A stretch of DNA of 64,000 nt from Chloroflexi bacterium TSY. Its GTDB lineage: Bacteria > Chloroflexota > Anaerolineae > Caldilineales > Caldilineaceae. Below the pieces are notes generated by a model that saw only the letters and a program-made list of their open reading frames with translations, searched no databases and had not been told where the DNA came from. This document shows positions 19,439-28,618 of this stretch, in pieces. The translations under genes and the position numbers were made by a program. The number at the start of each line of letters is the position of its first letter. Position 1 is the first letter of the stretch. The stretch covers positions 1 to 64,000 of the forward strand of contig JAHBNG010000069.1 of NCBI GenBank assembly GCA_019217005.1, read 5' to 3'.

Positions 19439-21412
19439 TCAACGCAAGACGGCAGGCAACAGCACTCGATTCAGCCGTACCCCGAGAGCAAATTCGGTTA
19501 GGTGAGTCAGTTGAACAGTTAAACGGTTTGCATTTGTATCACGTTCGAGCAAAGTGATATCTGAATTGGACCATCTGTTTCCTTCTGTATCGTAAAAGTA
19601 GAGCGACAATTGCGTTTCATCAATCGTTGCGACGTCACCATGGTCATATTCGACAATGATGGTAATGGGCTGCTGAAATGTAAAATTTGGCACCGAGACA
19701 TTTTCTTGATAAGCAGTCAATGTGAAGGCACGTCCGGCAAATTCAAACAGATCATCGCCAGTGGATACTGTATCGACTCTCTTGAATAGAAGTGTGGTCG
19801 GCTGATCGACTGCCCCCTTCGGTATCGTAATGATCACTTGCTTATCATCCGCATCTGTGTAGACAGTTGTCTTGTCAATATCTGGTCCAGTCACAATGGT
19901 ACGATCGCTAGATGGTAACGTTGGAGTAGGTTCTGGTATGATGATGGTTCCGCCAGATTCTGTCGTTGCAGTGGGTGAACCAGTCATCGTTGGTGTTGGT
20001 GAAGATTCTGGTACCTCGGTTTGCGTCGGTGTCGCACTCTGCTTGGGTTCAACTGTTGGTGTGACAGTAGTTGCAGGCACTGTGGGCGTTGTGGCTGGGC
20101 TGCTTCCTTCATAGCGTACAACGGCAAAATCGTCGTTTCCGCCGGCACGACTGAACCCAGCGACAACGATATTTCCATTTGCGTCCAGGGCGATAGCCTT
20201 GGCTGTATCATTGCTTGCGTTGTTGATATCGGTGATGGTGATGCCATCGCCATGAAATGAAGGATCCAGCGAACCATCTGCATTGTAGCGAGCCAGCGCA
20301 AAGTCATCGCTCCTGGCTCGATTTGTCACACCTGCAACGATAATTTTACTCCGTGAGTCAATGGTGAGAGCTCTGGCAGATTCCTTGCTATTGTTGCCTA
20401 AGCTTGTGACAACAAGACCTTTTGTCCCAAATGCATCATCGAGTGAGCCGTTTGTATTATAGCGGGCCAGCGCAAAATCATCCGAGCCATCTCTGTCGCT
20501 CACTCCAACAACAACAAGCTTTCCACCCGCATCGATGGCGATGCTTTCTGCCACATCCTGGCTTCCACCGCCAAAATCTGTCGTAACAATGCCACCATTG
20601 CCAAACGAACTGTCAAGCGACCCGTCTGGGTTTAGGCGAATCAAGGCAAAATCTTCATCGCTGCTACCAGCCACAATGATCTTGCCAGCTTCATCGACCG
20701 TTACCGCTTTCCCATTATCATTGCTGCCAGCGGCGATATCGAGTATGGCTGTTCCATCACTGTCGAACGTTGAATCAAGTGTTCCATCACGACTGTAGCG
20801 TACGATTGCAAAGTCATTGTTCCCATTTGCATTGCTCCGACCAACCACAATGATATTTCCATTCGGAGCAATCACGACAGCCTTACCATCATCCCTGCTC
20901 TTCTGGCCCAAATCGGTGATCGCAAAACCATTTTCACCAAATGAGGTGTCCAAAGTTCCGTTGTTTTGATACCGCACAACAGCAAAGTCGTTGCTGCCAT
21001 TCAGGTTGCTCAGCCCTGCGATCACGAGTCGTCCATTTTCGTCAAGCGCCGCGGCTTCGCCAACATCTCGACGATTGTTGCCCAAGTCGCTGCTTATCCC
21101 GCCACCCACGCCAAATGAAGCGTCTAGTGTGCCGTCTTGATTCAGGCGGATTGCCGCAAAGTCATCACCGTCTGTTGTCGTCCTGAGTCCAGCAACGATG
21201 ATTTTACCAGTGGTATCAATTGCAACCGCTTCTCCAGACTCGTCACTATTTGGACCAAGACCTTGAGACAATATACCATCATCACTAAAAGTCGGATCCA
21301 GATCACCAGGCGCCGCCAAAACAGGCAGGACAATAGCGAGTAATCCGAACCCAAGAAAGAGAGTCCAGCGAAACCTGAAAAGTACGTGGCTTGTTGTTTT
21401 GCGTAATTTCAT
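19439..21412 (-). CDS. Secreted delta-60 repeat protein with ZU5-like domain
   Basis: The protein has 657 residues. An arginine-containing N-terminus and hydrophobic stretch (FLGFGLLAIVLPVLA) form a signal peptide. Residues 35-430 hold about eight copies of a delta-60 repeat (roughly DFALARYNxDGSLDxSFGxxG) of 52-55 residues, predicted to build a beta-propeller-like surface domain. A Pro/Thr-rich linker follows at 440-500 (TPTQTEVPESSPTPT). The C-terminus (about 510-650) has VIITIPKGAVDQPTTLLFKR and a TVQLTHLTEFAL ending, resembling a ZU5 domain. No anchor is visible. It is an exported structural or binding protein of unknown ligand. Confidence 0.8.
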   Translation of the reverse strand: MKLRKTTSHVLFRFRWTLFLGFGLLAIVLPVLAAPGDLDPTFSDDGILSQGLGPNSDESGEAVAIDTTGKIIVAGLRTTTDGDDFAAIRLNQDGTLDASFGVGGGISSDLGNNRRDVGEAAALDENGRLVIAGLSNLNGSNDFAVVRYQNNGTLDTSFGENGFAITDLGQKSRDDGKAVVIAPNGNIIVVGRSNANGNNDFAIVRYSRDGTLDSTFDSDGTAILDIAAGSNDNGKAVTVDEAGKIIVAGSSDEDFALIRLNPDGSLDSSFGNGGIVTTDFGGGSQDVAESIAIDAGGKLVVVGVSDRDGSDDFALARYNTNGSLDDAFGTKGLVVTSLGNNSKESARALTIDSRSKIIVAGVTNRARSDDFALARYNADGSLDPSFHGDGITITDINNASNDTAKAIALDANGNIVVAGFSRAGGNDDFAVVRYEGSSPATTPTVPATTVTPTVEPKQSATPTQTEVPESSPTPTMTGSPTATTESGGTIIIPEPTPTLPSSDRTIVTGPDIDKTTVYTDADDKQVIITIPKGAVDQPTTLLFKRVDTVSTGDDLFEFAGRAFTLTAYQENVSVPNFTFQQPITIIVEYDHGDVATIDETQLSLYFYDTEGNRWSNSDITLLERDTNANRLTVQLTHLTEFALGVRLNRVLLPAVLR

Positions 21413-21972
21413 TGAAATTTAAATAGTGTCGCGTCTATGTACTAATTCTTCATACGATAGACAGAGATACGGGTCCCTGATTGCAGACCAAAAATTTGGC
21501 TCGTCTCACCATCTGGCCAAACGAGTGACAAGGCCTGAATCTCGCTGTTGAACGGCAGACCAAAATGGACACGCGCTGGTTGACCAGAGAGGTAGCCACT
21601 TGCGGCCCTCACATCACGGCGATAAAGCCCTGTGGTTGTATGCAACATTAATGTTCCTCCGAGCGCTCGGCTATTTTTGGTTCCTGGCCAAAATAGATCA
21701 ACCTCCAAGGCATCTCCACCACAGAGTTGATTCTCGAAAACTTGGGTAGGAGACAAAAGATTATTGACAACAACATCCAGATCCCCATCATTGTCCAAAT
21801 CTGCCATCCCCATTCCACGACCCCCGGCAAGAGAATTCAATTCCCATTCAGGCATTGGTATAAACTGTCTCTGGCTAACGTGAGCAGGACCATTATTGCG
21901 GAAAACCTGATTTTCTTCAACCAATTCATAATCGGGTAGATGACCAAAGATGTCTTTTGCCGCCATCCCATT

Positions 21973-23638
21973 GGGCTGGTTCAGAAATAGGTTGACAAAG
22001 AAGAGAGTACGTTAACAAGAGAATAGGTTAGAGAAAGAGGCTCCTGTTCAGGCAAAATAAGGGTGTTCAGACCAAAATAGCCAAAAAGGAGCCTCTAAAT
22101 GTCAGAGTATCGAACAGACCCCCTATCATTGTCAACCCGAATCGATCTTGCGTTGGAAATGCTCAACCCGAATCGAGAGTGGGGGAGAGTGAGCGAACTG
22201 TCAACGGCGTACAATGTGTCTCGAACGTGGCTCTATAAGTTGAGAGAGAGCGGTGAAGCGGCGCTGAAAGCGATCTTGTCGCCAGTGAGTCCAGGACCGC
22301 AGCCGAAAAGCCATGTGATCGAAGTGGATGAGACGTTCATCCGACGAACCATAACGGTGTTGCCGATGCTGCGAGGAAGCGTACGAGATATCCAAAGGGG
22401 GTTGGGGTTGCTGCTAGGTGTGGAGCGGTCGGTGGGATTCATCCAAGGGACGCTGGCGGAAGTTGGAGAACTGGCATCGGCGTACAATGAGAGCATGGTG
22501 CCGACGCTGCCGGTGTTGGGGGAAGCGGATGAAATTTTCTGTGGCGACCAACCGTGCCTGACGGTGGTGGACGGAGCATCGTTTGCGCTGTTGAATATCT
22601 CAGCAGCCGATGCCCGAGATGAAACAACATGGGGGGTTGAAGTTTCTCGAATTGCTCGAGCGAGGCATCACCTTTGATGACTTGGTGACCGATGGGGCTT
22701 TGGGCATTCAGGCAGGAGCCAAGGCAGCGGGGATGAATGCGCCACACTCCTATGACCTCTTTCACCAAATGCAGAATGGCACCAAAATCACCCAACGTCT
22801 GGAGAGAGAAATGGACCAGGCCATGACCGACCGTGACGTAGCTTGGCAAGAGTTGGACGAGCAGACTGCTCCTGCACGTCGCCCTGGGCGACCACGCAAA
22901 TGCACAGTGACTCTCGAGGTTGCCGACCAAACGGTGCTGACAGCAGTTGACTTGCACGAGAACTGGACATGGCTTCTCCGAACGGTCCGTCAGGCACTGG
23001 AGCCGATTTCACCGACCGGGCAGCTTGTCAACACAGATGCCGCGCAACAAACCATTCTGGCTGCCACCCAACTTATGATGGAGATGAACCGCGATGAAAT
23101 TGCACACTTTGCCACCCAACTGCAGCAGAATCTACCTACATTGCTGGCTCCCCTCCGTCGCCTGGAACTATCCCTGGCTCCCCTCCGCCAGAACCTCTCA
23201 CCTGAGTACGAAGCCTTCATCACACACCTCTGGACTTATCGCCATGACCATCAACTTCCCATTGAACAGCTTTTCCCTCCCTCATTGCAGCCTATGGCTC
23301 TTGCCTTCTGGCATGCACTGGATCGCTTCCATCGGGCTTCTTCTCTAGCTGAATCCTTTCATGCTTGGCTCAGGCCCTTTCTTGCAATCCATCGCTCTTT
23401 GCCCGATTGGTTGGCCGCTCTTTTACAGCTCTTTTGGAATCATCGCACCTTCTCACGTGGCAAACGCTCCGGTCACTCACCCTTAGAACTGGCTACCGAT
23501 TCCTATGTCCCTTCTTTGGCTGACGCCCTTGATGCCATTCTTCAGCCTCAACAGCAACTGGCTCTTTAACCTATTCTCTTTTTAACGTGCCCATTTCAAT
23601 TTTGTAAACCTAACTCATCCCTTGTTCTGAACCTGCCC
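21973..23638 (+). mobile_element. Insertion sequence with DUF6399-type transposase
   Basis: This 1666-bp element has ends GGGCTGGTTCAGAA and TTCTGAACCTGCCC and is flanked by the 8-bp TSD ATCCCATT (21965-21972 and 23639-23646). Inside the ends lie TAGGTTGACAAA and TTTGTAAACCTAA. Both end blocks closely match the ends of the ~155-bp MITEs of this window, which also make 8-bp TSDs. It carries one transposase gene. Confidence 0.92.
22099..23569 (+). pseudogene. Transposase (HTH + DUF6399 C-terminus), frame change at G6 run
   Basis: Two overlapping frames (22099-22677 and 22610-23569) give a 489-residue protein if one base is skipped at a run of six G near 22650. The N-terminus has a helix-turn-helix (STAYNVSRTWLYKL). 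VIEVDETFIRR and CLTVVDGASFALL hold candidate catalytic Asp residues. The C-terminus has LAESFHAWLRPFLAIHRSLP and RTFSRGKRSGHSPLELA, which I associate with DUF6399 transposases. The shift could be a one-base insertion or a programmed event. The rest of the gene is clean, so the element may still be or recently have been active. Confidence 0.8.
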
Positions 23639-24864
23639 ATCCCATTTACCACATATAAATCCAGAAAGCCATCGTTATCTAAATCGCCAAATTGACTTGA
23701 CCAACTCCACCCGGTTGCATCCAGACCCTTGACTGGAGCTTGATCTTGATATAGGCCATTGTCTGAAGGAGCCAACAAGACATTTGCCAACACTTGGGCA
23801 TCCTTTCCTTCTTCCATTGTTTTCATCAATGGCTCCCATGCCTGCATGGTTTTACTATCAAGAGCATAGGGTTTCATATCGGCAGAGAATATCTCCAAGC
23901 GACCATCGTTATCGATATCCCCAGGCGCAAAACTCATTGTATTTTGGGCAACAGCATCAAACGGTAGCGTCTCCTGCCAACCATCTTCGTGCCAAAGCCA
24001 GACTTGATCGGGCAACAAAAAATCGTGTCCCACCCAGATATCGAGATATCCATCTTCATTTAGATCTACCAACAACAGTGCCAACGCTTGAGAAAAGAAT
24101 GCCAAATGGGTTGGTTCAAAACGTTCACCTACATTTTCATAATAGACGACGCCACCATTCCCAAAGTCCAGATAATCATCCCGCGTGTGTTCCGTCTGAT
24201 AGGTCGCAACAACAATATCCAAATCATTGTCCCGATCCATATCGGCCCACGACATTGTATAGGCGCGCTGACTGACGCTAAAATAATCCAACCGCCGAAA
24301 GTGATGTTTTTCGCTGGTTCGCAGCTCACTAAGCCCGTCACTCTGGCTCAGATCATTGCCATTGTTGAGCCAGACGAAAGGACGCAGGTGCCGATGAGCA
24401 AAGACAATATCTTGCCAGCCATCTCCATCAATGTCAACAATATTCACACCCCGGCTCTGACCATGTGGAAACTCCTCTTTTTGAAAATTGAGGTTCCCTT
24501 CATTCCAGAAGATAGCGTTCGGCCCAGCCAGGTTGGCCAAGACAAGATCCAGATCCCCATCGTTGTCCAGGTCGTTGATCCCTAATCCCGAACCATTGCT
24601 ATCAAAAGTACGGACGACCTCACCCTGAATTTGAGTGACGTGATCCAATGGATGGGAGATAAATCGATCTGTGCAGGGTTCATCTGGCTCGATGAGGGAT
24701 ATTTGAGTGACAATTAGCGGGAACTGGGCAGTGGTTTCGATGGAATCTTCCAAGAAGAGAGAGACGGCTTGACATCCGGTTGTATAGAGAATAAACGATA
24801 GGAGAGTTGTGGAGATGATTGACTTACACAATTTTATCAAATGAGCCTTTCCTATCTTTTTGGG

Positions 24865-24940
24865 GTGTGTACCATAAAGTGTGTAAGAGGAGCGGGCTCT
24901 CTGATTAAGCGGTCTCCATTTACACATTTTGGGACACACT
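24865..24940. repeat. ~75-bp inverted-repeat element (GTGTGT family)
   Basis: GTGTGTACCATAAAGTGTG at the left pairs with CACATTTTGGGACACAC at the right. It separates the FG-GAP lipoprotein start from the 3' end of the aldo/keto reductase. Confidence 0.75.
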
Positions 24941-24982
24941 GTCTCTTTTTTTGGCACTATTCTACTGATCACGCCAATTTGC

Positions 24983-25963
24983 TCAACCAGGTCCCTTGCG
25001 TTCGGCTTTGCCAAATGGCAATCTAAAGGGTTCCTCGAAGGGCCGAAAAGGCACCATGTCAGCAATCTTCTGCACGTCATTCAGAAGATCGGCGGGTAGT
25101 GGACCAGCCTCAACCGCTGCGACATTGGCCTCCACTTCAGCAACTGAACGTGCCCCCATCAACGTCGTAGAAATATTGGGATTGGAGATGACGAAACGAA
25201 TCGCCAACTCTGCCAGGGGCATATCGAGATCGTCTAAGAGCGCATAGAGTCGTTTGTATTGTGCACGCCGCGGCGACGAAAGCCAGCGCGCACCATGATT
25301 CACTTCATCGTCATATCGTTTGGCCAGCGCTCCTTGCTGTAATGGAGAGCCAACGATGATCCCCATGCCCAGTTTGGTGGCAGCGGGCAACACATCCAAT
25401 AATGCTTCCTGCCAGAGCAAGCTGTAGTTAAATGCTGTCAACACGACGTCATATTGGCCCGTATTGATAATGTGGGGCAATTCATAAGCGGTTGTGCCAC
25501 CCAGCCCCGTGAAGCGAATTAACCCCTCCGATTTTAGCTCCTTCAATAATTCACAGACGGGCCCATGATAACGCTCATGATCAGTGAACCAATCATATTG
25601 ACCAGGTCGGTCTGGTTCATGGATCATCAAGATGTCAATGACGTCGCGCTTCAGAAGCCGTAAACTTTCTTCCAACGAGTCACGCAATGCGTCTTTATCC
25701 TGCGGATTAAATGGCTGAGGACGTCCCCCCAATTTTGTTGAAAGAATGTAGGGCTGAGTAACACCATCCAGTGCGTAGCCCAACACTTCCTCGCTGTCCA
25801 TGTAGCCTGGGGCAGTATCGACATAATTCACACCCAGTTCGAATGCCCGCTGCACAGCTCGTCGTGCTTCATCCTTCGCTGTGGCAAAGGAGGCAACAAA
25901 AAGACCGCCCATGCCCAACTCGCTGACTTGTAGCCCAGTTTTTCCCAATGGTCGGTAGTTCAT
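24983..25963 (-). CDS. Aldo/keto reductase
   Basis: The protein has 326 residues with the complete AKR tetrad: Asp49 and Tyr54 in NYVDTAPGYMDSE, Lys77 in ILSTKLGG and His115 in ILMIHEPD. The C-terminal part (VGSPLQQGALA, then STTLMGARSVAEVEAN) forms the NAD(P)H pocket of the galactose dehydrogenase/oxidoreductase-type branch. It reduces or oxidises sugar-like carbonyls in the cytoplasm. Its ATG lies one base after the permease stop codon (25965), so it is the last gene of the sugar transport operon running from 29944. It probably acts on the transported compound. Confidence 0.92.
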   Translation of the reverse strand: MNYRPLGKTGLQVSELGMGGLFVASFATAKDEARRAVQRAFELGVNYVDTAPGYMDSEEVLGYALDGVTQPYILSTKLGGRPQPFNPQDKDALRDSLEESLRLLKRDVIDILMIHEPDRPGQYDWFTDHERYHGPVCELLKELKSEGLIRFTGLGGTTAYELPHIINTGQYDVVLTAFNYSLLWQEALLDVLPAATKLGMGIIVGSPLQQGALAKRYDDEVNHGARWLSSPRRAQYKRLYALLDDLDMPLAELAIRFVISNPNISTTLMGARSVAEVEANVAAVEAGPLPADLLNDVQKIADMVPFRPFEEPFRLPFGKAERKGPG

Positions 25964-25964
25964 T

Positions 25965-27126
25965 TTACCCCTTTAGTCCGGTCAGTGTAATTCCTTCGAT
26001 AAAATAACGTTGGGCAAAGAAGGGGTGGTTCATTTTAGCTGGATAGATAGGTTTACACTTTTGATACATAGATAAAAATCTATATGAGGTCATTTTCTGC
26101 CTGAGCATGGCTCAAAGTAGAAAATATAAACATCTTTTCTCTTTGCAAAAATGTAAACCTAATTGTCCGCCTAAAATGAACCACCCCCAGAAAGAACGTT
26201 TATATTCTCTGATTTCGCCGGTTCTCAGAGAGAAAACGGTCTCATATAGATTTTTGTCTATATATCAAAAGTGTAAACCTAATTTTGAACCACCCCGCAA
26301 AGAAGAAGACAATCAACACAGGCAACAGTGTGATGGTCGCACCGACCATGAGGAGATTCCAGTAGATCGTATATTGTCCAAGAAAGAAAGCCAGACCAAG
26401 TGGCAGCGTTTTCATCTCCAACGTATTGGTAATCAAGAGAGGCCACAGGAAGTTATTCCAACTCCACATAAAGACAAAAATACCGAGGGTGGCCAATGCC
26501 GGTTTGGAGAGCGGCAGCATTATGTTCCAATAGATGCGAAAATAACCACAACCGTCAATCTTAGAGGCGTCTTCCAATTCCTGTGGAATGCTCATGAAGA
26601 ACTGTCTCAGGAGAAAGGTTCCATACGCACTGAAAATCAGAGGAATGATTAATCCCTGATAGCTATCGATCCACTTCAGCTCGCGCACCAGAATAAAGAC
26701 AGGTATCATTGTGACCTGGAATGGAATCATCATGGTTGCCAGATATAGTATGAAGAGCTTGTCGCGCGCGGGGAAATGTAACCGTGCAAAGGCAAACGCC
26801 CCGAGGGAACAAGTCGCAAGCTGACCAAATGTTACAAAGACGGAGACAATCGTGCTGTTCAGGAAAAAGAGATCAAAGGGCAAGGCTTGCCAAGTCGTTA
26901 TATAATTGGACCACATAATCGGAGACGGGATCCAGATTGGCGGAAAGATATATGCCTGCTGATCATTTTTTAGCGAGGTCGAGAGCATCCACAAAAAAGG
27001 CACAATCATCGTGATGGCACCGATGGCTAAGAGCAAATGCGCCATTATTGCGCGCCAGGGAAGACGACGGGGCAGTAGTCTGGCTCTCGCTTGCGCTCTA
27101 TCTTGTATCAAGACATTTTGTGACAT
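25965..27126 (-). pseudogene. Sugar ABC transporter permease (MalG type) split by a MITE
   Basis: With the composite MITE (26022-26296) and one TSD removed, the frame is 292 residues and ends FAQRYFIEGITLTGLKG, just like the paralogue at 52514. Six membrane helices are expected. The EAA loop EDASKIDGCGYFRIYWNIMLP, which docks to the ATPase, is intact and upstream of the break. As it stands translation reads into the MITE and replaces the last 19 native residues with WFKIRFTLLIYRQKSI. The last helix itself is largely kept, so partial function is conceivable. It lies 45 bases downstream of its MalF partner. Confidence 0.9.
26022..26296. mobile_element. Composite MITE: type B nested in type A, rearranged
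   Basis: It is 275 bp long with outer type A ends and TSD GCAAAGAA (26014-26021 and 26297-26304). From the left it reads as type A up to AGGTTTACACTTTT. It then continues as the interior and far end of an inverted type B (ending at 26187), and resumes type A at CAGAAAGAACG. The near end of B and about ten bases of A are missing. This is what recombination between the two direct copies of AGGTTTACACTTTT would delete after B inserted into A. Confidence 0.9.
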
Positions 27127-27171
27127 ATGAAAAGCTTCTTGAGTTCAGTGAGGAGGTTGGATAGCCAGAGA

Positions 27172-28122
27172 TCACTCATAGAAGACCCACCGATCTTGAT
27201 AGAGCCACTGTACCAACGTAACGATCAAGATTAGGGCAAACAGTACCCATGCAACGGCTGACGCATAGCCCATTTTGTACCATTCGAAGCCGTTTTCGTA
27301 GATATAATAGACAGTCGTAATGGTTGAACGAGCTGGACCGCCGCGCGTCATGATGTAAGCTTGTTCAAAGACCTGGAACGATCCAATGATGGACATAATG
27401 AGCACAAAGAAGGTAGTCGGCGTGAGCAAAGGAAGTGTGACATTGCGGAATTTGTGCCAACTGGTTGCACCGTCAATCTCGGCTGCTTCGTAGAGGTGAC
27501 TTGGTATCCCTTGGAGTCCTGCCAAGAAAAGCACCATGTTATACCCCAACCCTTTCCAGACGCTCATGAAGATGATAGCGGGCATGGCCCACGTGCGACT
27601 TTGGAGCCAATCCGGTGCAGTCAAAGGCAAACGTAAAAACTCAAATAGTTCATTGAGCATATAATTCAGAATGCCAGATGTTGGGTTGTACATCCAACGC
27701 CACATCAGGGCAACAGCGATCATGGATGAGACGACAGGGATAAAGTAGATCGTTCGATAGAAGCTCATCCCTCGAATTTTCTGGTTGAGTGCAACCGCCA
27801 GCCCAAGCGAAAGTGCAATCCCTAATGGTACGCTTCCGAGCATATAGTAAGCCGTCGCACGCAAGCTCATCCAAAAATCATCGTCCGTGACCAGATCAAC
27901 ATAATTTTGAAATCCCAACCACTTTGGCGGGTTGAGCAGGTTCCACTGCAGCAACGAAATCCCTAACGCGGCCAATACGGGACCAGCCATAAACACGATA
28001 AAACCGATCACGTTTGGTAGCAGAAAGAGAAACGCTGCGACGAGTTCGTTCCGCTTGGCCCTCGAGCCAAAAAACTTGCCATTTGGTTTTTGGGGAGTAA
28101 TCGATTGTATTGAAGTTGCCAT
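27172..28122 (-). CDS. Sugar ABC transporter permease (MalF type)
   Basis: This is a 316-residue inner-membrane protein with six predicted helices. The EAA loop YEAAEIDGATSWHKFRNVTLPLLTP near 220 marks it as a CUT1 family permease that contacts the shared ATPase. It ends LYQDRWVFYE, the usual family terminus. With the MalG partner downstream and the receptor at 28619 it forms one oligosaccharide or polyol importer. No ATPase gene lies nearby, so a multi-use MsmK/UgpC-like ATPase elsewhere is expected. Confidence 0.92.
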   Translation of the reverse strand: MATSIQSITPQKPNGKFFGSRAKRNELVAAFLFLLPNVIGFIVFMAGPVLAALGISLLQWNLLNPPKWLGFQNYVDLVTDDDFWMSLRATAYYMLGSVPLGIALSLGLAVALNQKIRGMSFYRTIYFIPVVSSMIAVALMWRWMYNPTSGILNYMLNELFEFLRLPLTAPDWLQSRTWAMPAIIFMSVWKGLGYNMVLFLAGLQGIPSHLYEAAEIDGATSWHKFRNVTLPLLTPTTFFVLIMSIIGSFQVFEQAYIMTRGGPARSTITTVYYIYENGFEWYKMGYASAVAWVLFALILIVTLVQWLYQDRWVFYE

Positions 28123-28618
28123 AGTAGAAAGATTTACGATTTAGGATTTACGGTTTATGAGAGCATTGGGAAAAATACTGACTCTTTCGGATCTCAAGAG
28201 GTTAACAAGAACGCCGCCGATTCAAATCGGTGTCTGGCAAGGGAAACCTGCTTATGAAGATTCAAAATTAAGTTCGGTAATCGTTCAGCGAGCACGCCCC
28301 GTGCGGGTCTTGAAGGGACGCCACTCGCACGAGGCGTGCTGGCTGGACTTTTTTGCCGGACTATTTTCTTAATGTGCATAAGCAGGTTTGGGTTAGCAGA
28401 CGTCGAATTCATTCGGCGTTGTCAACCCCCTGAGATCCTGTTGAGCCCAAATGCTTAAGTGAACCCAAGAAGGTACTTGGACACGGATTTCTAAGATTTT
28501 CAGGATTTAATCCGCGTCAATCCGTGTCCTACTTTTTAATTTCTTGTCCGAGTTCACTTAAGCGATTCGTAAATCGCAAAGGTCAAAACGACTACTTTGC
28601 ACACAAAAGTCGTAAATA
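28123..28618. other. Intergenic region with two inverted repeats
   Basis: No gene is seen in 496 bases. A hairpin at 28289-28342 has arms AGCACGCCCCGTGCG and CGCACGAGGCGTGCT. A second repeat at 28453-28564 has outer arms GCTTAAGTGAAC and GTTCACTTAAGC around an inner ACACGGATT/AATCCGTGT pair. The inner motif recurs at 34792-34865. Short TTTACGATTT motifs occur at both edges and again near 30066 and 30108. Confidence 0.6.

Larger units (their letters stand above)
21442..24840 (-). pseudogene. FG-GAP/VCBS repeat lipoprotein (ASPIC/UnbV) split by an IS
   Basis: Removing the IS (21973-23638) plus one TSD copy joins YVVNGM to AAKDIFGHL and gives one 575-codon frame, so the gene was intact before insertion. 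The start chosen is TTG at 24840, after AGGAAAGG by 6 bases. It precedes a hydrophobic segment with the lipobox YTTGC, so this is an exported lipoprotein. Repeated DLDNDGDLDLVLAN, DIDGDGWQDIVFAH and DMDRDNDLDIVVAT motifs are calcium-binding FG-GAP blades. The distal fragment (21442-21964) carries the ASPIC/UnbV C-terminal domain with VRAASGYLSGQ and WPDGETS. As it stands the N-terminal half ends in IS-derived codons (RFRTRDELGLQN). Confidence 0.88.

Noticed and set aside
22600..22700. Frame change in the DUF6399 transposase as certain programmed frameshift
   Set aside because: The G6 run could slip, but a +1 shift there has no clear stimulatory signal that I can see, and a single-base insertion explains it equally well.
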